From the NCBI GenBank assembly GCA_023525975.1, contig CM042035.1, positions 34,935,001 through 34,999,000 on the forward strand: a stretch of DNA of 64,000 nt, in the 5' to 3' direction. This DNA comes from Smallanthus sonchifolius. Its lineage: Eukaryota > Streptophyta > Magnoliopsida > Asterales > Asteraceae. The position numbers and the translations under genes are program-made. Shown here piece by piece: positions 10,806-22,723 of the stretch (the stretch's first letter is position 1; every line of letters starts with the position of its first letter). The notes under the pieces were generated by a model. It worked only from the letters and a program-made list of their open reading frames with translations. It had not been told where the DNA came from and did not search any database.

Positions 10806-11201
10806 TGAATGTCGCTGGGCCTGAAGCCCGTATCCAGGAATAAAGGTTTGGCTGGGAAAAAAGGTCTCGTTCATCTCAGATTAGGGCTCCTTCTCCCAGC
10901 CGCTCTCTCGTCCTCCTCCCTACTGTCATGCTGTCATTCTCGCTCCTTCCTCTTCTGTACCAGCTAATTGCGGTAATGATGTATCCGTTGTGCTCCTTGC
11001 TATATAAATGGAGCTGCGCTTCCTGTCGTAGACACACAAGAAAAACAAGCAGACAAAGTCATAGAGTTCTGATTATTTCGAAGTTGTATTAAGAACCATT
11101 TGGTTCCTCTTTCTTCTGTTTGAATTATCTTTGGTTGTATTAGAACCATTTGATTCGAATCTTTGTTCAAGTGCTTTAGTACCAAATACCATTTATTGAC
11201 A
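10806..11201 (+). mobile_element. C1 5' LTR (Ty1/copia)
   Basis: Ends ...TTATTGACA directly against a Met-tRNA primer binding site. The start is set at the TG at 10806; 10810 is an alternative. TATA box TATATAAA at 11001-11008. Length is about 0.4 kb, normal for copia. Confidence 0.65.
11001..11008 (+). promoter_or_regulatory. TATA box of C1 LTR
   Basis: TATATAAA in the context GCTATATAAATGGAG, 193 bp before the LTR end. Confidence 0.6.
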
Positions 11202-11213
11202 TGGTATCAGAGA
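11202..11213 (+). other. C1 primer binding site (initiator Met-tRNA)
   Basis: TGGTATCAGAGA immediately after the LTR, complementary to the 3' end of plant initiator Met-tRNA except the last base. Confidence 0.85.
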
Positions 11214-11428
11214 TTCAAAGGCTTTGATCGATTGTCTAATTCCGGTTCTGGTTACTTCCGCTGCGTGTTCGTGTTTGAAGGATCTAGGGTTTCCTAATCT
11301 GGAAACACGTATTGTTCTAGTCTCTGGCAGAATTATTGTGACGGGAAACAGTTGCTGATTCCTGTTTTTTTTGGAAGCTAAAGGAAGAAAGTGTGCTATT
11401 CCTCTCTGGATTGAGGTGATTTGTAAAA

Positions 11429-13470
11429 TGGCTAGTTTTTTTAAATCAAATGACATTATTCATCAAACAACATGTCCCTACACTCCTCAACAAAATGGAA
11501 TAGTGAAGAGAAAACATAGACACCTATTGAACGTTGCCAGGTCCTTACTTTTTCAAGGTGTCTCCCCCTTAAATTCTGGTCCGAATGTATCCTAACTGCC
11601 ACTTATCTTGTTAACAGGACACCCTCCTCAGTTCTAGATGGTAAGTCTCCATATGAGTTGGTTCATGGTTGTAAACCCTCTCTTAACCATCTTCGTACCT
11701 TCAGATGTATTTGTTTTAGCACCATCTTAAATAATACAAATAAGTTTGAAAGTCGAGCTGAAAAATGTGTTTTTTTGGGATACTCAAATCAAAAAAAGGG
11801 TTTCAAATTATGGAGTATTGATAATAAGCAAATAATATTTTCAAGGGATGTAAAATTTTATGAAAACATTTTTCTTTTCAAAGAAAATAAAGAATTATGC
11901 AAAGATGATTTTATTTCAAATCCAAACTTAAATACCTTAAACTTTTTCAATCTGTATGAAACCGAAGGATATGAAAATGAAAGACCCGATGATGATGGGA
12001 GGGTTACGAGTGACAATATTGGAAATGATCAGCAAAATCCAGGGTTAGATAGAACTGAGGGTAATGCTAGTGGACAGCAACCCAATAGTTCGAGTCAAAG
12101 CTCTAGAGGAACTGACAGTTCCAGTATCGCTAATGAAGAAGTCACACCCTCTAAGGGCAGGGATGAACCCAATATAACTAGGAGATCTACTAGAAATGTG
12201 TCTGTTCCCAAGAAGTTACAAGATTATGTGGTAGACGGGAAAGTTAAGTATGGTCTTAAAAAAGTAGTAAACTACTCGAGACTATCCACTAAAAACCTTT
12301 GTTTCTCATCTGCTCTAAACAAAAGCATTGAGCCTAGAACCTATAATGAGGCTGTCGCTGACCCCAATTGGGTCCGGGCTATGAATGAAGAAATGGAAGC
12401 CTTATTTAGAAATAACACCTGGGAATTAGTTGAATTACCTACCGGTAGAAAACCAATAGGTTGTAAATGGGTTTATAAAATAAAAAATACATTCACAGGT
12501 GAAATGGAACGGTATAAAGCTAGGCTTGTTGCTAAGAGATATAGTCAAAAAGAAGGAATTGATTTTGATGAGACGTTCTCTCCTGTAGCTAAAATGGTAA
12601 CTATAAGATGTATTATAAGCATTGCTGTTCAAAAAAATTAGCATCTTTACCAACTTGATATTAATAATGCATTCTTATATGGTGAATTAAATGAAGATGT
12701 TTATATGTCTCTTCCAGAAGGATATTACTCAAAAAATTAAACAAAAGTTTGCATGTTAATTAAATATTTATATGGCTTAAAACAAGCCCCTCGTATGTGG
12801 AACGAGAAGCTTGTTAGTGTGTTGTGTGATCTGGGTTTTGCTCAAAGTAAGTGTGATTATTCCTTGTTTACTAAATCCTCTGGTTCTGTGTTTCTTGCTC
12901 TCCTTGTTTATGTTGATGATATTATCCTATCTGGAAATGATTTGAATGAAATAAACAAAGTTAAAAATCTCTTAAAATCTAAATTTATGATTAAAATCTT
13001 GGTGATCTAAAGTATTTCTTAGGCATTGAAATCATTAAATCTGAGTCTGGTATTTGTTTATCTCAATGGAAATACTACATTGAATTTTTAGCTGAATATG
13101 GGCTCATATGATGTAAACCTGTCACTACTCCCATTGAACTTAATTATAATCTTGTTAAATCGTGCAAAGATAGTGAGATCCTTCCCGATATAACTAGAAA
13201 CCAAAAACTAATAGGGAAATTAATTTATTTATTTCATACAAGACCTGATATTTCTTACTCTGTTTAATACTTAAGCCAGTTTATGCATAAACCATTCAAG
13301 TGTCATTTGCAAATTGCTCTTCGATTATTGCGATACCTCAAGAATTCTCCGAGTAAGGGCATCCTCTTTTCAAAAGGTACAGATTTCAAACTAACTGCCT
13401 ATTCCGATTCTGATTGGGGTAAGTGTGTCGGATCTTGAAGATCTGTCACAGGTTATTGCATCTTCCTAGG
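11429..13470 (+). pseudogene. C1 Ty1/copia pol remnant (integrase end, RT, RNase H start)
   Basis: The leader runs straight into the C-terminal part of the integrase core (CPYTPQQNGIVKRKHRHLL), so gag, protease and the start of integrase are deleted. It continues with the copia integrase C-terminus (LNHLRTFRCICF, EKCVFLGYS, FSRDVKFYEN), then reverse transcriptase with NTWELVELP, KARLVAKRYSQKEGIDF, a YGLKQAPRMWNEKL block and the catalytic YVDD (about 12910-12921), then RNase H up to AYSDSDWG and SVTGYCIFLGD. Stop codons at about 12640, 12738, 13110, 13265 and 13436 and a frameshift near 13000 make it inactive. It stops abruptly at 13470 where E3 begins. Lineage within copia not assigned. Confidence 0.9.
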
Positions 13471-13737
13471 TGATATGTCATCATTTATACCTATTTTACA
13501 CACATAATAATCCCACATTATGGTACTAATTGAATAATAACCTTGCAATTTTTGCTTAAAACACTTATATTTTGTAATTGCAGGTTATTCGGTGTTGAAA
13601 ATATAAATCAAGCTAAATCCTATCAAAAACACCAAGAATTCAAGCTTCTAGAAGATTCATTCCCAGAGCATTAACCCCCAAGAAGTCAAAATTGGTCAAC
13701 AATAGTCAACAAGCAGCTAAAAGACAAAACTAGGGGG

Positions 13738-13880
13738 ATGCACGGTCGTTCATCCCATTGCACGGCCGTGCATTGGCCTCTCCTGCTCCCCACGGCCCAG
13801 TACCGTGTCCTCTGTACCCTGTTTGATTCCCTGGGCCTTTGCACGACTTTGCAGCCCATTGTACGGCCATGCATTGCACA
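13738..13880. repeat. Palindromic GCACGGCCGTGC-type motifs upstream of TATA
   Basis: A 14-nt palindrome TGCACGGCCGTGCA at about 13760-13773, with related partial copies (GCACGGTCGT, CACGGCCC, GCACGACTTTGCA, GTACGGCCATGCA) ending about 15 bp before the TATA box. Confidence 0.75.
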
Positions 13881-13890
13881 TTTTGAGGCC

Positions 13891-13898
13891 TATAAATA
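13891..13898 (+). promoter_or_regulatory. TATA box of E3 LTR
   Basis: TATAAATA in GCCTATAAATAGG, directly after the palindromic motifs. Confidence 0.65.
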
Positions 13899-14012
13899 GG
13901 ACGATTGAGTTCTTCATTCAACACACCAATCCAGACCTAAAAAACACTCAAGAAGAGAGCATTCTCGTAGTTAGAGTAGAGAGTAGAAAGTAGAGGGGTT
14001 CTTTGATCGCAG

Positions 14013-15232
14013 TGTCAAGGTCAATCAAAAACATTTATAAAAACTATTACTTATCTACCTTAGACTATAGACATGGAAGTAGGGTTCTCGAATCCACAAG
14101 GAATCAGTGGAAAGATTAATTGCTTAGTTTAGTAAATGATAATTAGAACACAAATCAAATAAAGATGTAACTTCCTCCAGACTTCAGGTTCTAGGTTTCA
14201 CATACAATCCAGTTATTCAGTTTAGATACCACATAGACATAGTGTTGGAAAATCAGTTGAAATAGTAATTGAAGACATATTCTTTGTTAGAAAACCTATG
14301 CAACTAGTTTGTCATAACCGGTATACTTCAATCACTCAATTTATCAGTGTCAAGTTACCCACTTTAGTCACTCAACCCTACTACTAAGTTTTGTCATCAA
14401 CCGAACAAGATTGTAAAGCAAACAAACTCAAAACACATAGATAAAATTGTCTAACTCAACCAATACATCAATCAATCAGTTATTGTCAGAAACTAATCAA
14501 TCTAAAACAAGTGAACAACTGAATCAAATACGAAAACCTAAACGAACTATCCTTCGGGAGGAAGCCACACGCAGCTTAGCCACGCATGCTTATCAGACAC
14601 GCGAGCATAGCTTCAATACTTGATCCGGAACTGATCTTCCCTCTGAAAATCGCCCTCAAAACACCCAAAAACGGCTGGGAATTGATTATTTTCGTAACCC
14701 TAAAGGTATACTTCAATTAGGGCCAAAATCCCTAAAAATCCGCATGTAACCGACTCCCGACCGTACGGTATGGTGGGCCCACCGTATGGTACGCTGGATC
14801 TGCTCCCCGTATGCTTAACCCTTCTGTTAACGACCTTTCTATACGGTGCTTTGGTACGCCCGACCGTACTGTACGCCCAATTGACCGTATGGTACGCCCA
14901 AATCTAGAATTAATCTTCATTTTCACATCCGGCTCCTCGAGCTACCCCAAATCGATATATTATGGGCCCCGTAACTCATTTTATAGCTCGAGATATGCCC
15001 TTTCCAAGTTCTGGACTCTAGAACTTCCTATTTAGGCTCCATCTTTTGCATAGTTTCAACTTTAGCTCCTCCTACTTTATCCCAGATGCCTTCAAAATAT
15101 GCGTTTAAGTTCCAAACACCTGTGATAGACACAAATACAAATACCTACGTAAAACCGATTCGATATACAAAGTAACACCCATAAAACTGTACGAAGTAGA
15201 CTCTTAAACACGAGATATTTGACCTTACATCA
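14013..15232 (-). repeat. G2 3' LTR
   Basis: 1220 bp, TGTCAAGG...TTACATCA on the plus strand. It is highly similar to 18574-22723 once N3 and its 5-bp duplication are removed (about 1196 bp). Confidence 0.88.
14746..14900. repeat. Palindromic ACCGTACGGT motifs in G2 LTR
   Basis: ACCGTACGGT and variants (ACCGTATGGTACG, ACCGTACTGTACG) repeated. The copy in the other LTR is at about 22270-22390. Another LTR-borne GC-rich palindrome cluster. Confidence 0.75.
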
Positions 15233-15246
15233 TATCCCCACACTTG
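15233..15246 (-). other. G2 polypurine tract
   Basis: CAAGTGTGGGGATA on the minus strand just before the LTR, the characteristic Athila-type plus-strand primer. Confidence 0.75.
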
Positions 15247-17052
15247 ATATTTTTCGTCCTGAAAAAGAATTATGCATGGAATCATAATCAGAAACTTGCA
15301 ACTATACTTTCATTATACACTGCACAGATTTTCATAACATATTAACTGTAACAATCAGTATTTCTGTCCAATTAAACCCAACCACCGACTCTCGAGCCCC
15401 CAATTCTGTGTTCTAATATTATACATTACCAAGCAGTCAGTCTATCTATGGGTCTCACACTTAGAAAGCTATGACTCAGCCTAATCCCATCTCAACGTCA
15501 TGTTTAGGCACGGGTTAAACCTTATAGATTTCCCACCCTTATAAACATGAATTTATAAGTTTTAAAAATTATTATGGATAATGGATCGATGCACGAATGA
15601 TATGAGCTTTTTATAATGTTATATGAATAAACCTAACCCAGTGGTATTTCAATCAAGCTGGAACTTGATATATGACACGTAGGCTGCAGTTTTTTAGCAA
15701 CGAAATTCATAAGCTTCAGAACATGGGTGTATCCTTCAAGTCACCATCCCGAAGGGAAATACATAATCCTAACTTAGTCATCCAATATTGATCACTTAAG
15801 TCCCGCCTATGGGTGTATCTACCAAGTCACTATCCCGGAGTGTAACACATAGGCTGAACTCAAGCTTTCAATTTTAATTAATTAAGCACATTCAATTTAT
15901 GGATTATGGATTGAGGGCGCCACCAACTTTCAGATTTATTTTCATAAAAAGAAAGAGGTGTGCCAAAATTTTAAAAACTTATAAATTTTTGTTTATAGTG
16001 GTACCTATCACCCTATATTGACAGTTTCGACCTTACCGACACCCCGAAGATGAGAACCCACAAGACATCCTAATTTAATTATCAAATTAAAGCTAGATAC
16101 ACTATCAGGATATTTAAGCTCTTAAGTCGGTTGGGCCTACCAAAATGTCACAAATTATACATGCTTGATCATCATTATTATTCAATTAATTTCACATTAG
16201 CACAGTTCTGATTGTACTATCATTTTCCATTTAGTTGCAAAAATTCAAATCTAGGGACATTTTTGTAAGTTTTTTAATTTTTATGGATTTTTATGATTTA
16301 TTGACTCAAAACAAAAGACTTAACACAGACCTGGACTAATGTCTCCCCTCCCCATACTTAAACTCGACATTGTCCTCAATGTAGGAAGAGCGACTCAAAA
16401 ACAAAACAAAATACAAAAATTAAAACTTAGCTGGAAAGACGATCGTATAGCATTTCATTCGCGATCGTGCCCCATGGATACAAGCAACAGTCGGAATATC
16501 ACCACCCGAATGGAGATTTAGTATGGGAAATTCAAATCCAAACCCACAAAGATAAACTCAAAACAAACCCATAATACTTGACCAATTGCATATAAAACAA
16601 CGAAACTAAGAAATAAAGACCTAACTCACTTTCGTAGGAATCACGATTGCATTTAGCGTATGCAACAAGCCTTTTAAACCCCTCGGTAGCCCGAGTGGAC
16701 GAGTTGAGTCTCGTGAGGGTTTCTAGAGAACACACCCACAACGTTCATTTAATCTAAACAAGAAATTAAACATACTAACCTTAGGCTGCCTCCTAAGAGC
16801 GCTAAGTTTAACGTCTTCAGCCAGACGCGGTGTAACTTACTTATATCATGGTGGTCAGGTGGGATGCTTACTGTCCTCCCTCCCTACACTTAGGTTCCTC
16901 TCATCATCAAATTTCCTCCATGCTTGCACAAACAAAGCAAACAACTATTTTTCTTCATCAGAGACTTGATGTTTCTTTTCCTTTTGTTTCCTTTTCCTGG
17001 CCCTCTTTTTTCTGACCCGTTTCTTCCCCTTAACCGAAGTCTCACCATCCTT
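15247..17052 (-). other. G2 internal noncoding region
   Basis: No significant coding region on either strand. Reverse transcriptase, RNase H and integrase, expected here, are absent. A diverged repeat around 15720-15850 contains ATGGGTGTATC...AAGTCACCATCCC twice. Confidence 0.6.
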
Positions 17053-18345
17053 CTACTCATCTAACCTGTCACCCACAAAACAAGCATTCTCGACCGTGTG
17101 ATTCACCTTTTCAGGTGATCCACATTTGTTAGCTTTCGGGGTTGGCAAGTTTGAAAATATTTTAAGACTCATTTTCTGAGCCCCAAACCTCATCCTTACT
17201 GTTCCCTCAGCACAGTTAATATTTGCCTTAGCAGTGGCCAAGAACGGTCTACCCAAAATGATAGTTGGTTCTATGTTCTTGACATAATTCAACATCTAGA
17301 AATCCACTGGGTAGTAAAACTCTCCTACTTTCACAATCACATCCTTTACAATCCCCCGAGGATGTGTGGGAGTCTGATCAGCTAACACCACACTGGTGTT
17401 AACTCTCTGTAATGGACCAAATTCATGCTGATCATATAGACTCCCTGGAATTATACTCACAGACGCTCCAAGATCTAGCAATGCTCTATCTAGATTAATT
17501 TCACCTATTTGTATTGAAATAATAGCTGCTCATGGATCTTGGAGTTTCGGGGGAAGGGTACCCGTAAACACGACATTCACACTAACACTCAGCTTTACCT
17601 GTTCGGGACATTTGTGCCGTTGTTTTCGGGTACTCAAACCTTTTAAACATTCAATATTCTCAGGATCTTGTTTAAGCATTTTTAAAAATAGCGAGTTAAT
17701 TTTATGCTTTTCAAACTTTTCCCATCTTTCATCCTGTGTTGGATCTTGTTCATTTAAAACTGGTTTGATCAAAGCAGAAAGGAATGGAATTTTCAAAGAT
17801 TTTTTCACATTTTTATTTTCCAGTTTATTTTGTGAAATAAAATCCTGATTATGGTCGAATTCAGACTCACTGTGATCCACCACTCTCTCTTCAACCTGTG
17901 GTGGAGCACGTTCAATAGTAGAAACTTCAGATGATGTTTGGAGATTTACCTCATTGATGTGTGCACTGTTGTGGTTTGGGAACTTGAGGAATGATGTGCA
18001 CTGCAAGGCTTACCTACTTCTTTGATGATTCTTGCAACAATCCTAGTTAAGTGTGCAACTTGATCTATCAAATCTTGATGAGATTTTGCCTGGCTCTGCT
18101 GTTGCTGCACCACTGCTTGTACCACTTTGGCAAGCTCCTTCATATCTGATCGGATAACATCTAGTTCAGACTGATAGTTGTCTTGTCTAGGTGGCCTTCT
18201 CGGGTGGTAGTCTTGATTGTAATTCTCCTGGTAGCTTTGATACTCAGGACCACCACCATATTGATTGTTCCTTGGGCAATCTTGGACCCAATGGCCAGTG
18301 ATGCCTCAGTTGTTGCACGGCTCATAGTAGTATTGGTTTTCATGA
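17053..18345 (-). pseudogene. G2 gag C-terminus and aspartic protease (broken)
   Basis: Read on the minus strand. A zinc knuckle near 18290-18330 whose second cysteine codon is now TGA is followed by a Gln-rich coiled-coil-like segment (KELAKVVQAVVQQQQSQ), a spacer with charged repeats, then a retroviral-type protease. The protease shows LDLGASVSIIP at the active site (DLGAS instead of D-S/T-G), VVLADQTPTHPRGIVKDV and the TIILGRPFLATAKANI block, which is characteristic of Athila/Tat elements. Stops and frameshifts at about 17296, 17530, 18006 and 18143 break it. The N-terminal Gag domain is missing and only about 200 bp separate this remnant from the primer binding site. Confidence 0.85.
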
Positions 18346-18543
18346 TAATTCATGTCCATGCCGACCTGCACACAAGTAACACAACCGAGTAGTTCTGAAC
18401 GAAAAAATAAAACTAATTAAAGAATAAAAATAAAAATATTTTTGGGTTTTTGTTTTTTATAAAAAAATCAACTAAACTAAAAAAAATCAATTAAACTAAA
18501 GAAAAATCAACTAAACTAAAGCAACAAAACTAAGCGCACGGAT

Positions 18544-18561
18544 TCCCCGGCAACGACGCCA
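18544..18561 (-). other. G2 primer binding site (tRNA-Asp-like)
   Basis: TGGCGTCGTTGCCGGGGA on the minus strand, 12 bp inside the LTR. It matches the 3' end of plant tRNA-Asp with one mismatch (T for C), as in Athila/Tat elements. Confidence 0.75.
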
Positions 18562-19656
18562 TTTTGTTTGAGGTGTCAAGGTTAATCAAAAACATTTATA
18601 AAAACTTGTACTTATCTACTTAGACTGTAGACAAGGAAGTAGGGTTGTCGAATCCACATGGAATCAGTGGAAAGATTAATTGCTTAGTTTATTAAATGAT
18701 AATTAGAACACATATCAAATAAGGTTGTAACTTCCTCTAAACTTCAGGTTCTAGGTTTCACATACAATCTAGTTATTCAGTTTAGACACCACATAGACAT
18801 AGTGTTGGAAAATCAGTTGAAATAGTAATTGAAGACAGATTCTTTGTCAGAAAACCTATGCAACTAGTTTGTCATAACCAGTATACTTCAATCACTCAAT
18901 TTATCAGTGTCAAGTTACCCACTTTAGTCACTCAACCCTGCTACTAAGTTTTGTCATAACTGTGTCACACCCCCAAATTCCACTAACGGATTTTTACCGT
19001 TTTGGAAGGTGACAAACCAGGATCTCAGACATCAGCTACTTCAAACGACACTATATTGGACTTGAAATGTAATAACATAAAAGTTCAGAGTTAAATGCGG
19101 AAACGTAAACGTTAGAATGAAATCAAAAGTAATTACACGCAACAAGCGTAAATTAATGTAGAGAAGTAAAACTGTTTAAAATGTTTGAAATGAATGATAT
19201 GACAGTAGGACTCCATGCATGTCCTAAGTGTGTAACCTGTGCCAAAGCGACCTGAGAAACATGTAAGAAAAAGTGTCAACACGAGGTTGGTGAGTTCACA
19301 GGTTTGTATGTAAATAAACTGTTTGAGTGTTGCTGGATCCACATACGTAAGTCACACCTATTGCTAGCTAGACAATGTACAAGTTACTCTAAGCGCTCTC
19401 AACCGTAGACTGACAGCTTAAGTTTGAATGCCTCCCACCAGTTCTATCAACCATGGTGCATGTTTTAGGTCAATATTACACCCGTTCGACCTCCAATCGA
19501 GTTAGGGCGACTAACACGGGTGGGGTTTGTCAAACCCATTTGTACTACTCAACATACCTCGCTATTCTTAATATTTAAACGGTTCGATGTGAGGACTTTC
19601 ATGATAGAGTTTACGCTTAAGTACACAAGTGGTAGTGAAATACTATGTGATCCATG

Positions 19657-20093
19657 TCCGTTTGTGTGTGTCTCTCTCTGGCTGGAAGACAAATAACGGA
19701 TGTCTGTTCGTATGCATGTTTCTCCCTAACGGGAAAACAAGTAAAATAATGTTTGTTTGTAAGCATGCTTCTCCCCAATGGGAAAACAAGTAAAATGATG
19801 TTTGTTTGTACGCATGTTTCTCCCCAACGGGAAAATAAGTAAAATGATATTCGTTTGTATGTATGTTTCTCCCCAACAGGAAAACAAGTAAAATACCGTT
19901 TGTGTGTATGCACGTTTCTCCCTAATGGGAAAACAAGTAAAATAATGTTTGTGAGTATGCATGTTTCTCCTCAACAGGAAAATAAGCAAAATGATGTTTA
20001 TGAGTATGGATGTTTCTCCTCAACAGGAAAACAAGTAAAATGATGTTTGTGGGTAAGTATGTTTCTTCCCCAATAGGAAAACAAGTAAAAAGC
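19657..20093. repeat. 49-bp tandem repeat, about eight copies
   Basis: The unit contains CATGTTTCTCCCCAACGGGA; starts fall every 49 bp (about 19702, 19751, 19800, 19849 and so on), with a degenerate first copy. As 49 is not a multiple of 3, each strand shows repeat-peptide ORFs in all frames; these are not genes. Confidence 0.9.
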
Positions 20094-20865
20094 GGTCGTG
20101 AAACTCACCTGCGTTGCGTAGTAGGTAGTATCACACAAGTATGAGATTTGGAACCTCCTGTGTTAGCCTGCACGACTTACATATGCCCTAGAATTATAAC
20201 ACATAAGTTAGGGACATATGGGATTTGTAACGATGACACGAAAGATTAGAACGTCTTAACACATTCTAAGGATCAATGAGCAGACGAACGTGTCCACGGG
20301 AATATAGCTTTCTTAATATAATAATTAAGATCAAAGCGCCACGTGTCCAACGTTAATAACGAATAATATCAAATAAATAAATAAATTCGTACATTTGTAT
20401 CATTTAATAATGATTTAAGAAAATAATATAATATATATATTATTCTTGAACTCGTAGGTAAACATACGATAATCATTTACGTGACAAAATAATAAATATA
20501 TTATTTTTATTCGAGGTAATAAACGTGAGTAAATAATATAAACAATTATATTATTATTTAGTTTGAAACGTTACACGAGATCAATATACGGGGAGAAATA
20601 AGATATATTATTTGTACTAGGAGTCACGGGTTGAAAATAATATAAACATATTATTTTATACGAAGTCGTGGTTTGAAAACAATAAAAATAGTATTATTAA
20701 AAGTGGAAATACTATAACTATAAGTTATAAAACCAAACAAGTGCCTACGGGTCGTTTCTGAGTTCTAAAATATCATAATTTAATATTCAAATATCGTTTA
20801 GAAAATATAAGATTGTTAAACAAGAATCTGTAAAAGAATTAACCCACACACAACCGTGCCTAGGC

Positions 20866-21103
20866 TAGTGAGCGCGGCCGTGCTGGTCTGGAGCGTGCCC
20901 ATGGTTGGTTAGAAGTTATAACCAGGTCTGTTCATCAGGCACGACCGTGCTAGTGACCGGCACGACCGTGTCTGTGGTTTTCAGGGCATGACCTTGTCTG
21001 GCTAGTAGGCACGACCAGGTCAGGTACGGGGCACGACTGTTCTCGGAGAGGCACGACCGTGCTAGAAGATTAGCGCGACCGTGCTAGAAGATTAGCGCGA
21101 CCG
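20866..21103. repeat. GCACGACCGTGC-type motifs in N3
   Basis: At least eight copies or near copies of (G)CACGACCGTG(C), GCGCGACCGTGC and GCGCGGCCGTGC with irregular spacing. A second cluster of four lies at about 21690-21775. Confidence 0.8.
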
Positions 21104-22723
21104 TGTCAGGTCAATTTAAGAAACAAAATTGCTCGAATCTTATAAGATTAACGTTGGAAATCATAGGGCTTTTGATAAATAAGGTATTGCGAACATAACC
21201 ATGTATTTTAATTGGGTTGAGGTTCTGTCTAGGCCAGAGTTCGATTAAAATGAAAAGTATGAAAAAGTTAGTTCTGATTCGAGTCCAATTCAGTGATGTA
21301 AGCCCTGAATAAGTTAGGGCTTTCAATCAAAACGCTAAAACGAAGATAAGGATGTGTTCAATTACCTCAAACACTAACGAATTGACTGTGATGTGTTCCT
21401 GATTGAATTCAGGCGACTCCGACTTCGTCTCCGGAAAAAAAGAGCTTGACAGAGGTTCGTACGAGGTGTGGGAGTAGTTTGTTTGTGCAATAGCAATCCA
21501 AATGATCAGATTCGAGTGATATGATAATGAGATCGACGGTTTCGGGTTTAAGAGTCATAATGGAGTTTTAATTAGAGGTAATGCGGGTGTTTAAGTGTAC
21601 GTTAATGGTTGTTGATGGCTCGATCGTGGTTTTCGGTTACGAATTCAAATGAATTAGGGAATTAAGTCTGGTTTACGTTTCAACTGGCGAGAGGCGCGAC
21701 CGTGCTAGTGCACTAGGCACGACCTTGCTTGAGTAAATGGCGCGACCGTGCTCCTTCACTGGCGCGACCGTGCTTGGTTAAGTTTTTGGGGAAATGCAGA
21801 AATAGTCCTTGTGGTTTGAGATGTTTGAGATTTGACAGGTTTGGTCCCTGTAGTTTATGAGACAACGGAGTTTAGGTTAACGGGGTTAACGGAAATTTGT
21901 TGGGTGTCACAAACTGAACAAGATTGTAAAGCAAACAAACTCAAAACACATAGATAAAATTGTCTAACTCAACCAATACATCAATCAATCAGTTATTGTC
22001 AGAAACTAATAAATCTAAAACAGGTGAACAACCGAATCAAATACGAAAACCTAAACGAACCATCCGTCAGGAGGAAGCCACACGCAGCTTAGTCACGCAT
22101 GCTTGTCAGACACGCGAGCATAGCTTCAATACTTGATCCGGAACTGATCTTCCCTCTGAAAATCGCCCTCAAAACACCCAAAAACGGTTGGGAATTGATT
22201 ATTTTTGTAACCCTAAAGGTATACTTCAATTAGGGCCAAAATCCCTAAAAATCCACATGTAACCGACTCTCGACCGTACGGTACGCTGGATCTGCTCCCC
22301 GTACGCTCAACCTTCTGTTAACGACCTTTCTATACGGTGCTTTGGTACGCCCGACCGTACCGTACTCACAATTGACCGTATGGTACGCCCAAATCTAGAA
22401 TTAATCTTCATTTTCACATCCGGCTCCTCGAGCTACCCCAAATCGATATATTATGGGCCCCGTAACTCATTTTATAGCTCGAGATATGCCCTTTCCAAGT
22501 TATGGACTCTAGAACTTCCTATTTAGGCTCCATCTTTTACACAGTTTCACCTTTAGCTCCTCCTACTTTCTCCAAGATGCCTTCAAAATACGCGTTTAAG
22601 TTCCAACCACCTGTGATAGACACAAATACAAATACCAACGTAAAACCGGCTCGATATACAAAGTAACACCCATAAAACTGTACGAAGTAGACTCTTAAAC
22701 ACGAGATATTTGACCTTACATCA

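Larger units (their letters stand above)
13471..14012 (+). mobile_element. E3 LTR, left part
   Basis: Starts TGATATGTCATCATTTATACC at the end of the C1 remnant and runs to the insertion of G2. TATA box at 13891. The LTR appears to resume at 22724. Its style resembles Tat-lineage gypsy LTRs, from memory. The C1 reading frame does not resume at its far end, so this is not a clean solo LTR insertion. Confidence 0.55.
18963..21911 (-). mobile_element. N3: solo LTR (chromovirus type) inside G2 5' LTR
   Basis: TGTCACACCCCC...GGGTGTCACA on the plus strand, 2949 bp, with a perfect target duplication AACTG (18958-18962 and 21912-21916). It is the same family as the LTR of G1 at 24586, sharing its first about 50 bp and its last bases. 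No coding region. The minus-strand ORFs at 19617-19989 arise from the 49-bp tandem repeat. The gap 20100-20860 is AT-rich LTR sequence only. Confidence 0.92.
14013..22723 (-). mobile_element. G2: Ty3/gypsy Athila/Tat-type element lacking pol
   Basis: Two LTRs in direct orientation (14013-15232 and 18574-22723; the second holds the N3 insertion) enclose a 3.3-kb internal region. A tRNA-Asp-like primer binding site and the GTGTGGGGATA polypurine tract give minus orientation and an Athila/Tat identity. The inside keeps a broken gag tail and protease only. Flanking bases CGCAG (left) and CTCTT (right) do not match, so no target duplication is visible. It splits the E3 LTR. Confidence 0.85.
18574..22723 (-). 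repeat. G2 5' LTR, interrupted by N3
   Basis: Same ends as the left LTR. Split at 18958-21916 by solo LTR N3 with its target duplication; the two halves align with an uninterrupted copy at 14013-15232, which acts as the empty-site reference. Confidence 0.88.

Noticed and set aside
19617..20043. Overlapping ORFs of 60-100 codons on both strands with repeated Cys/Phe/Pro motifs
   Set aside because: They are all frames of the 49-bp tandem repeat in N3; repeat-driven open frames without any other support.
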